Below are positions 22,296-32,723 of a stretch of 64,000 bases of DNA, piece by piece. Source of the stretch: Heterobasidion occidentale (lineage: Eukaryota; Basidiomycota; Agaricomycetes; Russulales; Bondarzewiaceae); contig JBCAQO010000003.1 in the NCBI GenBank assembly GCA_039111635.1, positions 3,658,001-3,722,000 on the forward strand, given 5' to 3'. Made by a program: the position numbers and the translations under genes. Within the stretch, counting starts at the first letter, position 1. Each line of letters starts with the position of its first letter. The notes under the pieces were generated by a model that worked only from the letters and a program-made list of their open reading frames with translations, was not told where the DNA came from and did no database searches.

Positions 22296-22997
22296 CTAGG
22301 TTGCCTCTTGTTGAGCTTGCCGGTGTTCCTTCCTTTCGGTTATTTGCTCCTCGAGCCACTTCCGAGCCTTGTGTTGTCGGGATTTGTGCTCGAGTAATTC
22401 CAAGAACCGAGTTTTCCATTCCTTCGCGGGTACTTGGCTCCATTGTTCTTTAGTCCAAGTCCACGAAGGTCCTACCGGTTCTGAGACAAGATGCGGTTTT
22501 GTCCGCTGGGGAATCTTGTCGCCGCGTAGTTTTGCTAGCCATACCTTCTTGGTAGGCTCTTCCCTTGCCTTGGTAAACCCGTATGGTTGTTGGCAATCTC
22601 TGGGGCATCGATCAAAGTGTACTTCACGGCGCCTCCACCCGATGGAGGGGTCGTGGTATTTCAACCAATCCGTTCCTAGGAGCATGTCGTCTTTCCCTAG
22701 ATTGGTGATGAACATCTGGACGCGTTCGGTGTGAGTTCTCCCCCGTCTGTCCTTGACGGTGAGGTTCGCGTCTAGGCCTCGTCGAATGAGGCCTGCCTTG
22801 TTGATGGTGTCATCGACGTTGCGAACGCGGATGGGGCGGTTTAAAGGATAAGTGGGGAGGTTGTGCTTCCATACCCATTCTTTGTTTACCAAAATCCCTT
22901 CGCATGCTGAGTCGATGGCGGCTCTGGCTCCAGCGCTTCTTCCTTGAGTTGTTAATCGCACGTCAAGTCGAATGGGGGTAATAATGTGACTGTTCAT
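22296..22997 (-). CDS. Aspartic protease region of pol
   Basis: It starts with an ATG (MNSHIITPIRLDVRLTTQGR) 78 nt after the gag stop and in a different frame from gag. The active-site segment reads AAIDSACEGILVNKEWV, with DSA where retroelement proteases usually have DSG or DTG. A later MLLGTDWLKYHDPSI matches the retropepsin C-terminal loop region. It ends at a TAG that looks like a nonsense change, because the frame continues in homologous sequence beyond it. Confidence 0.8.
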   Translation of the reverse strand: MNSHIITPIRLDVRLTTQGRSAGARAAIDSACEGILVNKEWVWKHNLPTYPLNRPIRVRNVDDTINKAGLIRRGLDANLTVKDRRGRTHTERVQMFITNLGKDDMLLGTDWLKYHDPSIGWRRREVHFDRCPRDCQQPYGFTKAREEPTKKVWLAKLRGDKIPQRTKPHLVSEPVGPSWTWTKEQWSQVPAKEWKTRFLELLEHKSRQHKARKWLEEQITERKEHRQAQQEAT

Positions 22998-23074
22998 TGT
23001 TCCGATTCGAATGTATGACGGGGAATCATACTCGAGTTTTCTCGACCCTCTCTCTTCGGCTGGTGAAGGAGAGG

Positions 23075-24283
23075 TCAGGAAAAATCCTCTGCCAGATCCA
23101 CCAACATCTTCTTTGCCTCCGCCTTCCCTACTTCTTGGAAGAGCGCTCGGACGCCATTAGTATCACTGATGGGTCCGTTTCTTCGTCGTCCGTTAGGCGG
23201 TATGTAGCGCTCTCCATCGCTAGGGCGTGATCCTCCCCTTCTCGCGGAAGGGTCCTCATGTTCCACCGAATTACCAGGTTGTGGTACCCGACGGTGGTGG
23301 CCATGAGAACTCCCCTCCTCCAGTCCTCGATATAGTCGCGCATCGTTTCCCACCGGGGATTCTTGCTCGTCTTCATCCTCCATGTCTGCAGCACGAGATC
23401 GTCTACCTCCTCTGCCCACCGGCTTGCGCGAATTTCCTCGAGACGGGGGAACGCCTCTACGAGTAGATCGGCAGTCAGATGCCCAATGCCCTAGCTTTCC
23501 ACAGTTAAAACAACGAGTGGTGAGCTTGCCATCATAAGTGCGCTTCTGGCGATCGGCATCTCTTTTTCGGGAGGCGTCTATGTCCATGTCGACTACCTGG
23601 TTGTTCATTCTGCGAGGAGCTGTGGTAGAGTTGTAGCGACGAGCTGGTTGGAGGTGAAAGTGATTGAGGAAGTCGCTTCGGAATGAGGTGGAGTTGGCGA
23701 GGATCGCCTTTTGAGCACTTCGGGCTCTTAGGCGTCCATCTATTTCACAGGCAGTGTTGACCCAATCTTGGATCGTGTCCTTCGGCGGAGTTTCCTTGTC
23801 ATAGATTTTGTCCATGACCTTTGGGTCAAGCCCTCTTTGGAAGTAAGGAACCTGTTCCTTGTCGGTGATGTCGGCGTCGGCGGCGATAAGGATGAATTGG
23901 TTTGAATACTCATCCACCGTCATCTTCCCCTGAGAGAAAGACATGAGGGCGCTTTGGGCCTTGTCCGTGAGGTTCGTTTCCTTGAACTGGAGTTTAAATT
24001 TAACAAGGAAGTCGTCCCAAGTTCCTACGGTTTTGGGCGGGATCGCCCCTACTGTCTTCTTTAGGAAACTTTCCGCCCATACGCCGGCCGTCCCATATCT
24101 CATGCAAGAGAGAGCGAGGGAAACCTTGTCTGTATCCGTCTTGTATCGGTCTGATTCTGTTGTGAAAAGGAGGAGGCAATTCATGATGAATTTCTGTGAT
24201 TGTGTTCGGTCCCCTTCGAAGTTATCAGGGAGTTTGAGCTTGCCCCTTCCCGACGAGACGGGGGGGTCTGTAGGATTTGACAT
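23075..24283 (-). CDS. Gag polyprotein
   Basis: 402 codons. It has a capsid-like helical region (FLVKFKLQFKETNLTDKAQS, MSFSQGKMTVDEYSNQFILI) and a CCHC zinc knuckle, CFNCGKLGHWASDC, flanked by Arg/Gly-rich sequence, as needed for RNA packaging. The same frame stays open upstream, without an ATG, almost to the 5' LTR. It reads an aromatic and acidic stretch (RENRWYYSDTNRPAPPNFDN; ETEAEWAWDEIAEDWV; SEEEEGTSESESSDIQTP). The true start may therefore differ from the ATG at 24283. Confidence 0.9.
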   Translation of the reverse strand: MSNPTDPPVSSGRGKLKLPDNFEGDRTQSQKFIMNCLLLFTTESDRYKTDTDKVSLALSCMRYGTAGVWAESFLKKTVGAIPPKTVGTWDDFLVKFKLQFKETNLTDKAQSALMSFSQGKMTVDEYSNQFILIAADADITDKEQVPYFQRGLDPKVMDKIYDKETPPKDTIQDWVNTACEIDGRLRARSAQKAILANSTSFRSDFLNHFHLQPARRYNSTTAPRRMNNQVVDMDIDASRKRDADRQKRTYDGKLTTRCFNCGKLGHWASDCRSTRRGVPPSRGNSRKPVGRGGRRSRAADMEDEDEQESPVGNDARLYRGLEEGSSHGHHRRVPQPGNSVEHEDPSARRGGSRPSDGERYIPPNGRRRNGPISDTNGVRALFQEVGKAEAKKMLVDLAEDFS

Positions 24284-24754
24284 AATATTTCGGGTGTTGA
24301 TCGGTGTTTGAATATCCGAGGATTCGGACTCGGATGTTCCTTCTTCTTCCTCCGATGTGTCCGGGATTTCCGGTTCGGGGTTCCTGTACTGGGGTGGCGC
24401 TACCCAGTCTTCTGCTATTTCGTCCCAAGCCCACTCAGCTTCTGTCTCGTCTTCCCTTGTGAAGAAGTATCGTCCTTCTCGGTACGAGCAGTTATCAAAG
24501 TTCGGGGGTGCTGGTCGATTGGTGTCGGAGTAATACCAGCGGTTTTCTCTTTGATGGATAGGACGATTGTTCTGTCGAAGTTGGTTGTGGGTTCGTCTAG
24601 TGCCTGGTGGAAATCCTAGGCCTAGGTCTTGCTCCAGGGTGTGTGAAGTAACTCTCTTCGGTGGGGGTCTATGCCACCGATGAGGGTTGTGAGAAAGAGT
24701 GTGGCAGCAAGCGGAGTGTGGTGCAAGGTAGGGGCAAAAGCGAGTCTATTCTAG

Positions 24755-25377
24755 TGTTATGAACTGCTCGTTCAGTAACCCAAGAGTAACAGGTTCTTCC
24801 CTAGGTCGCACACAGTGGACTGAGTGGTGGGCGGAGTCTCGACTGTATCAGGCGATGATACAGGAGGGAATAATGATTGACTCTAAGAATCCTGTATGCG
24901 TAGATACAGGGGAACGAAGAGGTTCGTATTCGAAGATACGAATGAACGAAAGAGAATAGACTGAAGATCCTCAGCCTATTCTATGGGCCTTATATACTGT
25001 ATAGGGTATAGGGTAAGAGTCCGTGTGCTTCTCCAGGTTTCCATCCTAGGAGAGCTGTGGTCGCCGTCTCTCTCAGCCGGTGCCTACTCTTGTACTTCTC
25101 CAGTCGCACTGATCCATCATGGTGCGACGAGGTGCTTACCCGTAAGCCCTAAGCCCATGGCATGTGAATACGCCTCTCATTACTGTGTGAACTTTGTGAG
25201 CCTCGTGTCCCTCCAATATAGCCTTTACCGATGTCTTGAAGAACCATCGGTATTGTCGGCTCCTAAGGACATGCCGAATACCTTGGTGTACGCTCCGTAG
25301 TGGAGCCGCCTAGCATGTGATGCTTGATCCATCGGATAGACTGACCCCGAAGGGCCCCGATCGGTCAAGTCATAACA
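24755..25377 (-). repeat. LTR (5' LTR of the element)
   Basis: 623 bp with the same inverted ends as its partner. The 5-bp duplication GGGTG follows at 25378. Confidence 0.95.
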
Positions 25378-25860
25378 GGGTGGCGGTAGGAATAGAGGTG
25401 CGGCGGGATCGTCGGAGGTACGCACCATTATCTTTCACCCACTCTCCCTTTCGTTCTCTTCTCTTTTATGTTGCTCCCAACCTTTCTCTTTCGTACCCCA
25501 CACGGTTGCCGCATTGTTATCGATTACACACTCGTCTTCGCATTCCCTTTCATGACATTGCTGCCGGTTTATTGCCTTGTGCTTTTGGCTCGGATCGATG
25601 AGGGTGCGAGAGTGTGATAGTTGCTGACGCCAGTTGTTCCCTGCAGAATCCCTGGTTCACTGTTCGTAGAGGTTCGTGGTCCACTTGTACGGACCTGGAG
25701 GACTGAGTGGGAGCAGGTGGGAGAAAGCTGCTTATACAAATTATGTAAGGCACGCTTCAGTAGAGTCAGCCCGTCTAGGCGCGTGCTTTACCAGCTCGGC
25801 GTCGGCATGAAGGACTCTTCGTACTTATATCTCCCCTTTCCGTCCACAATATTTCCGATA
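25378..25860 (+). other. Displaced 3' end and 3' flank of ZnF copy 1
   Basis: After the LTR the sequence resumes with GGGTGGCGGTAG, the last codons and stop of the interrupted gene. The family 3' flank follows: GGTACGCACC, then CTCGGATCGATGAGGG at 25589. No separate gene is seen. Confidence 0.75.
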
Positions 25861-26424
25861 TCATGATTCGCAGTACGCTATCTGTGATTCCCATAGGGTT
25901 CTATCTATATTTCGTTTCTTTCCTATCCTCACCATGCCGCAATTCGAAGGATGTCTTCGAAGTGAAACGATAAAGGCTTCGTCTACGTGCACTGTTTCCA
26001 TTTTATTTTCCTCAAATACTCTCTTCCACTCTTCATCGGAGTCCACGACTTCGTTGCGATATGTTCTTGGAAAGCGAGATATACCAGTCATATACCGCAT
26101 ATTTGATCATAGCCGAGGACCCACACATAAGTGACTTGTCGCAGCTACAAACATATCACTTCGCATGAGATGGGCAGCGCTTTGAATTAGATGTGGTGTG
26201 ACACCTTCATATACTCTTCCCTCTGGAGAAGAGATGTCAACGAGGCGGGATGGATATTGAATGACCTTTTCATACAGATGCAGCACGACTACGAGCATCA
26301 CCATGGCCGCCGCGACATTGACGGTCCACTCGTATCCAGGTCAGTCACAAATTAGGAGCTGCAAATAATCGTCATAAGGTGAATGAAATGCTGCTCGCCT
26401 GGCCTTGCTACGCTTCTTCGACAT
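25861..26424 (-). CDS. Unassigned small gene or fragment
   Basis: An ATG at 26424 starts MSKKRSKARRAAFHSPYDD but meets a stop after 27 codons. Beyond it lie a frame with hydrophobic AAAMVMLVVVLHLYEKVIQY (about 26300-26240), VRSDMFVAATSH-like sequence, and then RYMTGISRFPRTYRNEVVDS with an acidic EEWKRVFEENKMET. The pieces could be exons of one gene, but I could not find junctions that join them cleanly. No family recognised. Confidence 0.3.
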
Positions 26425-26916
26425 GGCGATTCTCGACCGGTGAAGGTGCAAGGTGTGTGCAAGGAATAACAATCAAGGGCACAAATATATTTTGCACAGC
26501 ACCGGAGTAGCCAACACTAGATAGCTGCGTCATTCGATACCATTCCAGAACCAACGACGCGTACATAAGTATTCTGTGCTTTCATTTCGCGATGTGCAAC
26601 AGCGCCTTCCGCATGCCGTACCATTCGACTATGGCGCGATGTTCAGTCAAATCCACTGACCCCTGAGCTTCTCCTGCAGCGTTTACGAAGCGAGTGCCAA
26701 GGTGGTACCAGTGTGCCCGGTTCCGCATACGGGGTAAAAGTGCCAGACCCCCAAGACATTGATGGTATACTATACCTTGAATAGGTTCGACGCTCTTAAT
26801 TCTCCCTTGAGGTCCCTTATACGAGATGGGTGCGCACGTGACAGGATCTTTGCTCCCTGCCTTCTCGTCTCAGCTTGGCCCTGGCTTCCGGGGCCAGTAA
26901 ATGTAGCTGGTGAGCA
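26425..26916. other. No gene recognised
   Basis: No domain-bearing frame and no clear family homology before the ZnF relic begins. Confidence 0.3.
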
Positions 26917-27745
26917 GCGCCAGATGCCTGTGGTCCTCCCACAGGTTTACGACAACGCCCTTCACTCACACAACACTAGATCAACAACGTCCACCTACAG
27001 GGTGGACAACCCCGCAGGTGAGTTCGTCATCGAGCCTGTAATGCTGGCAAGCGGAGGGCCTCGACCTGTGGGAGAACCGAGCGGCAAGAGAGTGCATAGA
27101 GGATGCGAGAGCGCGTACAGGATTCGGAGAGAAGCTGCCACTTGATAGGGAAAGGATAGAGAATGCGGCGAGAGGCGACTGCGGGGGGAATCAAGGAAAG
27201 ACAGTAGACATGAAGGTCGGCGGGACAGCGCGAGAAGCCTAGGTTTCGAAGGCTAGACAGGCGCATCGTGCCTATGCTTACCCCAAAGCGAGCCGAGGCA
27301 GCTGAGAGCTGCGCCCAATGCCTGTGATCACTCCCTAGGTCCACACCAATGCCCGTCTCTACAAACAACATCACATCAACGACATCCAGCCACGGGGTTG
27401 GACAACCCCATGGGTGAGCTCGTCATGGAGGCTGCAAGTTGTCAAGCAGAGGGCCTTCGACGCCTGAGGGCGGCCACGATACAGCTGGTGCGCCATACAA
27501 TCCCTATCAGTATCACGAAGAACAGAACGAGCAGCGCGACGAGAGCTTGCAGATGAGGTCAGCCTCGTGAGGATGAGTTTCGCTTTGAGCCATGCGATAA
27601 ATGGTTCTGCCGCAAGCACGACCGCAGAGGGCACATCGCCAAGGGTTGTTGGAGGCCTGGCAAACGAACCGGATGGCTCAACGACGATAGAGATAGAGGC
27701 GCGGCGGGATCGTTGCCGATAGCGACCTGAAGATGAAGGTCACGC
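26917..27745 (+). pseudogene. ZnF family relic(s)
   Basis: Two decayed pieces. The first, at 26917-27065, reads MPVVLPQVYDNALHSHN then STYRVDNPAGEFVIEPVML, close to copy 1. The second, at about 27290-27745, repeats the same region in degraded form (CCTGTGATCACTCCCTAGG, then GGTTGGACAACCCCATGGGT). It continues to a broken finger (HDRRGHIAK) and the family 3' end (GGCGCGGCGGGATCG). CTCGGATCGATGAGGG follows at 27911. No open frame joins them. Confidence 0.75.
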
Positions 27746-28200
27746 ACTGTGCTTGCTCTTTGTCTCGCATTCATCTTGATCTTTTTGTTTTGCGCCCGTC
27801 TCTGCCCTGTCGCACCCCACACAGTTCCCGCGTCGTCGTTATCAATCGTCCACTCGCCTTCGACTGCCCCTTCACGGTGTCTCTCCTGAGTTATCACTTT
27901 CGGGTTTTGGCTCGGATCGATGAGGGTGAGGGAGTGTTCCAGTTCGATTGGCATTATTTGTTTCTTGCAGCAATGCTGGTTGCGAGTAGACCTGCTTCCG
28001 GCCTAGAGGAATCTCAGTTTTACTAGTGGATGGCGGGAGGTGGGGCGCAAAGCAACGCATTCCAAACGCGCCGTTCAAGACTACGACACCACTTTGAGTC
28101 AAATCAACCGAGGAGATTGACATCCGAGCTCCCTCGCAGCCTTCGCAAGCAAGCGTCGAGGTATCATCAGGGTTTCTTGTTCCGCATTTGAGGGAAAGTG

Positions 28201-29336
28201 TCATACTCCCAAGATAAATACGACATATACCCGCACGTTACCTATATCTTGAATTGGCTCGACACCCTCAGGGGCTTCCTTCCTCCAACCGAAACCGGGG
28301 GTGTCACATCCTACAAGCCCCTCCTGGCATCGCTCAGATTGTGGCCTGCACGCGTTGAGCACGCTGTTCGTGATATGTAAAATATCTAGAAAGCTGCTGA
28401 AGTTCAATCTTCCGCTAGTGAGAGTGGCACTAGCAAAGAAAAGGCGAGGAACGTGCTGAGAATGAGCGGAGACGAGGGAGACTGGGAGTAGAGCTGAAAA
28501 GAGCAAGGCTACTAAACGCTGGTAAATCAAGTTAAGATACGATATCGCCGAGGGACGGATGTTCATGGCAGATTGATATCGATAAAACAACAGTGATGTG
28601 AGCACGTTAGAGAAGAATTTGGGTAAATGGAAAGCGCACAATTACTGGGGAGGGCCAAAGGCGAGGAGGGCTTGGATTGACTGAGAACTGGAATTGGTGG
28701 AACGTGTTACGAAGGCATGCAGGTGCCTCGCCGTTACCCTCGTATAGTCGATAAGATTTTCATGGATAAACACATAACGAAAGCTACGGACCAAAAGCCT
28801 AGCTCCATGCACTCATACAGCGAAAAATGCCCGACCACGCGCACGAACCCTTTACCACTCGGCGAAGGCTCTGCATAGCTGCATGAGGCGGTTGATGAAT
28901 CGGCCATCAGGTAGTCAGGTATAGAAGCCAGGCAAGGATGTAGCGTGGTTACATGCAAGGAAGAGCTTTGAGTTTGGAGTGAAGTACGAAACGATGTCAT
29001 TTGCGGACATGAAGTGGCATGCAATAGACGCGTGCGAGTTCCAGGCCGGCACCGTTCGAGTGACAAGATATTTCACCCGACGATGCGTAGCTCCGACAAC
29101 GACCAGTAGGCCATAAGTAGGAGTGGACCCATATTTAGCCCCGCCACTCGAATATACCGAATCGGGTGCCAGAGATCAGATTTCTTGTTACCCAGTGCGA
29201 TCGTCGGCTCGCCTTCCCTCTCAAACGCCGTCAGCCCGAGTATACCTCGCGACTTGACAAGAAGCTGCTGTAGTGAAGAAAAAAGGACAAATAGATGCAA
29301 AGAAACGTACCTGTGCACAATTTGGGACAAGCGCAT
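28201..29336 (-). repeat. Element X copy A
   Basis: Read on the minus strand: a conserved start CTTGTCCCAAATTGTGCACAG at about 29330, an intron-like gap ending CTTGTCAAG, then the frame GLTAFEREGEPTIALGNKKS and DLWHPIRYIRVAG. In a second frame come VKYLVTRTVPAW and YFTPNSKLFLACNHATSLPG. This is one of the longest X copies. Its downstream part (28641-28201) has an open frame of 146 codons. No known domain. Confidence 0.6.
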
Positions 29337-30048
29337 TGTGCTGGATCTCAGAAGCGGCTAGAAGATTGGATTTTCGAAGGCGAGGGGTTCTTCATAATGC
29401 CGTGCGCGATGGCTAATCTCTAAAATCAAGCGCCCTGATGCGCCTACAACCTCGAGGCCTAATTTGAATTATCCAGACCGGGGGTAGTATTGGCGCGAAG
29501 TATCAGGGAAAAAAGGTGAAAGGTACCTCATATAGCGGGACAGATATGCACAGAATAAAAATGCAATCTCTTCAAGGATGGCTAGACAAAGACCGACCGA
29601 CGGCTGTGTCGAACAAATCACTCTAAATGGGCACCAAACGACAGTGTAAACGGGCTCCCCCGACGTGGGTAAATTCCTCGTCGTCCTTTCTTTGTCCCGG
29701 ATGACTCGCTCCCGCCATCAGAAGACCTGCACCATCCCGGCTTCAAAGTTCAGATGGGAATTGATAACACACAACGCACCCCAGAAACGCGGACCCATCT
29801 GATCAATGGAACACGTCCTTATCCTCGAGCGTGGGCATGAGGCAGAATGCGCCTTGCGCGCACGACGCTGTCAGAGGCAGTGCTCAGTGCGTAATAAACA
29901 CTGATCCATGGGTTGCCGCCTTCGAACAATGGCAAGGCCCTATTCCTGGTTCCGAGGCCGAACCTATGAGGCGACAGAATACCAGAGAACAAGGCATAGT
30001 GCGCGCACCGTGGAATCGTGCAAGAAGTCGATTAGCGCTCACTGTGGG
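29337..30048. other. Shared 5' spacer of ZnF copy 3
   Basis: Repetitive with 33.5-34.2, 38.3-38.9 and 43.0-43.7 kb. Shared words include GGCTAGAAGAT, CGCCCTGATGCG and the GGCATGAGGCAGAAT-like stretch. No gene seen. Confidence 0.6.
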
Positions 30049-30068
30049 GTATATCTAGATGGCCTGAC
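30049..30068 (+). promoter_or_regulatory. ZnF-family TATA element, copy 3
   Basis: GTATATCTAGATGGCCTGAC, 128 bp before the ATG at 30177. Confidence 0.6.
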
Positions 30069-30176
30069 TAGTGGAGGAGCCTAGCAATTGACTTCTCTTC
30101 CGAGCCTCCTCAGATCTTCCTCACCATTCACCAGTCGGTGTACAAACCTCTCCACACCTCTTCAAACGCGACAAGC

Positions 30177-31848
30177 ATGTCACGTTACGGGTTCAGTTGG
30201 CCTTCCTGGACACAGGAAGAATTATCCAGTGCGTACATATTCCTGAGGGCCGAATGATTTAGTGACACTATTTGTGTACAGCGCCTGGTGCGGGGCCTTC
30301 GGGGTCCCGATACAATGAGCAAGAGCTCGACGTCGATCTGGCGGTAAGCTGACTTGCGTTCTGTCGACGATACCACTCACGAGCCGCTCCTCTTTACTGT
30401 CAGGACGCGTATGGAGCGCGCAGCGGCGGGGGACTTTATGTCCCACAAAACATGACTGGGAACGTCCGGCCCTTTGCCGCGCGCATGCGCTTCATGTCGC
30501 ACGACGCGGCCTCAAATTTCCTCACCGTGTTCGATCACCCCGCCCCATCCTTTGCCGCTCCCCCCTTCCCCTTCCCCGCTCCCATCCCCTTCTCCCTTCC
30601 TACCTGGGCGTCCACCTCGACTCCGGTACTGGCCCCTCATCGTAGAATACCGCATGCGCCCTTACCGACTCCACGCCTGTCCCTGAAATACCGAGAGGGC
30701 CGATCAGCCCCGCCCCGGAAGGGTCCCCGTCCCCCGCTACCCCCGCCGCACCTCCAACAACCGTAGCCCCCGCCGCCCCCACCGCACCCACCACCACCGT
30801 CGTCGCCCCCGCCACGGATGCCGCCTCTGCCCCCGCCCCCGATGCCATTTCGATGGCACGCATCATACCGACCGATGCCCAACGGTCGACGCACTCGGCG
30901 CTCGAAGGCGCCGTGAGGCCCTTCACGGGCCCTTGGGCGGCCATGGCGCGCACGATCACCGCGGCACGCCTCGACCCGCGGTGGGACCCGTCGGTCTTCC
31001 GGCAGGAGACGAAGAAGCGAGGCGTGGACGCGGAAGAGCAGCCGTCGCCGAAGAAGGCGAGGACGGAGGAAGGGCTGGAAGAGGTGACTGTCGGGGCGAG
31101 CGCGGTGGGGGGAACAAGGGAGGGTGAAGGGGAAGAAGGCGAGGTGATGAAGACGGAGATTGGGACCAGTGCAGGCACCGAGGGGACTTGGTCCTTGGAG
31201 AGCAGGTTCGGGCCTATCGCGCCCATGCCTGCCCCGGGGCCAGTCAAGGCAGCTGGAGGGCTGCACCCGATACTTGTGGTCGTACCACAGGTCGACGGTA
31301 ACGCCCTCTACCATCACAACAATACATCAACAACGTCTACCCACAGGGTGGACAACCCCGCAGGTGAGTTCGTCATCGAGCCTGTACCGCTGCCTAGCGG
31401 AGGGCCTTCGACATCGCCATCTGCGGACGACCAGCAGGAGGTCAGCGAGCCTGTTGAGGACGAGGACGAAGAGGACCAGCTCAGGCTCGGAGACGAGACC
31501 ACCCTGAGCCAGCGCGAGGCCGCCGTCGTCATTGACGAGAACATCTACGGAGGGGACATCATGCGTTGCGTACCGTGCAACAAGACATTCCGCCGTAAGT
31601 ACGACCGCAGGCGACACGTCGTCACCGTCCACTACCTTGGCAAGTTCCCCTGCGACTGGTGCGACCTGTACTTCTACGCGCGCCGCGATGGAATCACTCG
31701 GCACAAGAAGGAGAACTGCCCGGCCAAGGACTTCGAGGATCGACACACCAACCCATGGAGATGGTTCATGGCCTGGGTGAACGGACCTCGTCGTGGTGGT
31801 AAGCGGAGGAGGGGCACGGCAGGATCGACGAGGAGAAGGTCAAGCTGA
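30177..31848 (+). pseudogene. ZnF family copy 3, one-base frameshift
   Basis: Exons are 30177-30228, 30282-30343 and 30404 onward, with introns of 53 and 60 nt. The N-terminus is MSRYGFSWPSWTQEELS. In exon 3 one C is missing near 30670 (ACTCCACGCC where the family reads ACTCCCACGCC). The frame then ends at 30766, while the family frame continues open to the stop at 31848. That continuation holds the basic patch (SPKKARTEEG), the acidic stretch and both fingers (CVPCNKTFRRKYDRRRH; CDWCDLYFYARRDG) with all zinc ligands. The rest is well preserved, so the break is recent or a sequencing error. Confidence 0.8.
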
Positions 31849-32723
31849 AGGTACGCACCGTCGTCTCTTGCCTGCTTTCCCTCTCGTTTCCTTTCCTTTT
31901 GTGTTCTGCCAACCCCTTATTCATGCCCCACACCACTTCCGAGTCGTCGCCATCGATTACATGCCCCCGCAGAGCTCGCCTCGACCTTCCCTTTTGTGAT
32001 ATCCCTGATTATTTCTTGCTCATTGCTTGTGTGCTCGGATCGATGAGGGAAGAGAGTGTTCTAGATGAGACTGACACTGTTGGTTTGTCGTACAGCTCCT
32101 ACACGGCCGTGCTTGGCTCGTCGCCGACCTTGGATCTGGTAGACTGGAGCAGAATGCTGCTTGCAATCATTATGTAAGATCGTCGTCGTCGTTCACCAGC
32201 TCACCGCCGCCGTGAAGACCTCTCGCACTCGTATTCCCCTTATTCACAATCTTTTCGAAATCGCATCTCCTGTGTCCAATTCCCATAGAGTTGTATTAGC
32301 ATTTCTTCTATTATTTTTCTTGGCAGACCAAATATGACAAATATTCACAAAACCCGGTGCGCTGAACAAGAATGAGCTATATCTCGCGTTTCCTGGGTGC
32401 CATTTCTCTCTTTCAGAGAGAAGAGTAATGGAGTGATCGTGTTGACCAGACGTAGTTTATACTCAGTGTGCATCGCTCCCGGTTCGAGTTCCCTGTACCG
32501 CACTCCGAGTTCTTACGCAGACCGATGATAGACAGCCTGCATTGGTAGTACACGTTTCGCTGCCCCCCAATTACGCAACAGCCTTGCAAGAACGAGCGAG
32601 CCCCTATGTTAAAGCTGCAGAGTTTGTCTGCTCATATATGGTCATAGAGGCAGACGAAGCGGACACCCAGAGTCGGTCGCTGTGCTTGTCGCGTTGACGA
32701 ACAAACAGACCAAACGGCGGTGT
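31849..32723 (+). other. 3' flank of ZnF copy 3
   Basis: Repeats the flanks of copies 4 and 5, starting AAGGTACGCACCGTCG, with CTCGGATCGATGAGGG at 32034. It may include a 3' UTR intron (GGTACGCACC to a TACAG near 32093), which is inference. No gene seen. Confidence 0.5.

Larger units (their letters stand above)
14517..25377 (-). mobile_element. Ty3/Gypsy chromodomain LTR retrotransposon
   Basis: A 10.86-kb element. LTRs at 14517-15138 and 24755-25377 share TGTTATGA...TCATAACA ends and differ by one C. The target duplication GGGTG is at 14512-14516 and 25378-25382. Coding is on the minus strand: gag, protease, RT, RNase H, integrase and chromodomain (a chromovirus-type order), then an extra ORF and a long 3' noncoding region with motif repeats. 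A polypurine tract, AGAAAGGGGGTGA, abuts the 3' LTR at 15139-15151. Several frame breaks in pol and in the extra ORF make this copy unlikely to move on its own. Confidence 0.95.
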
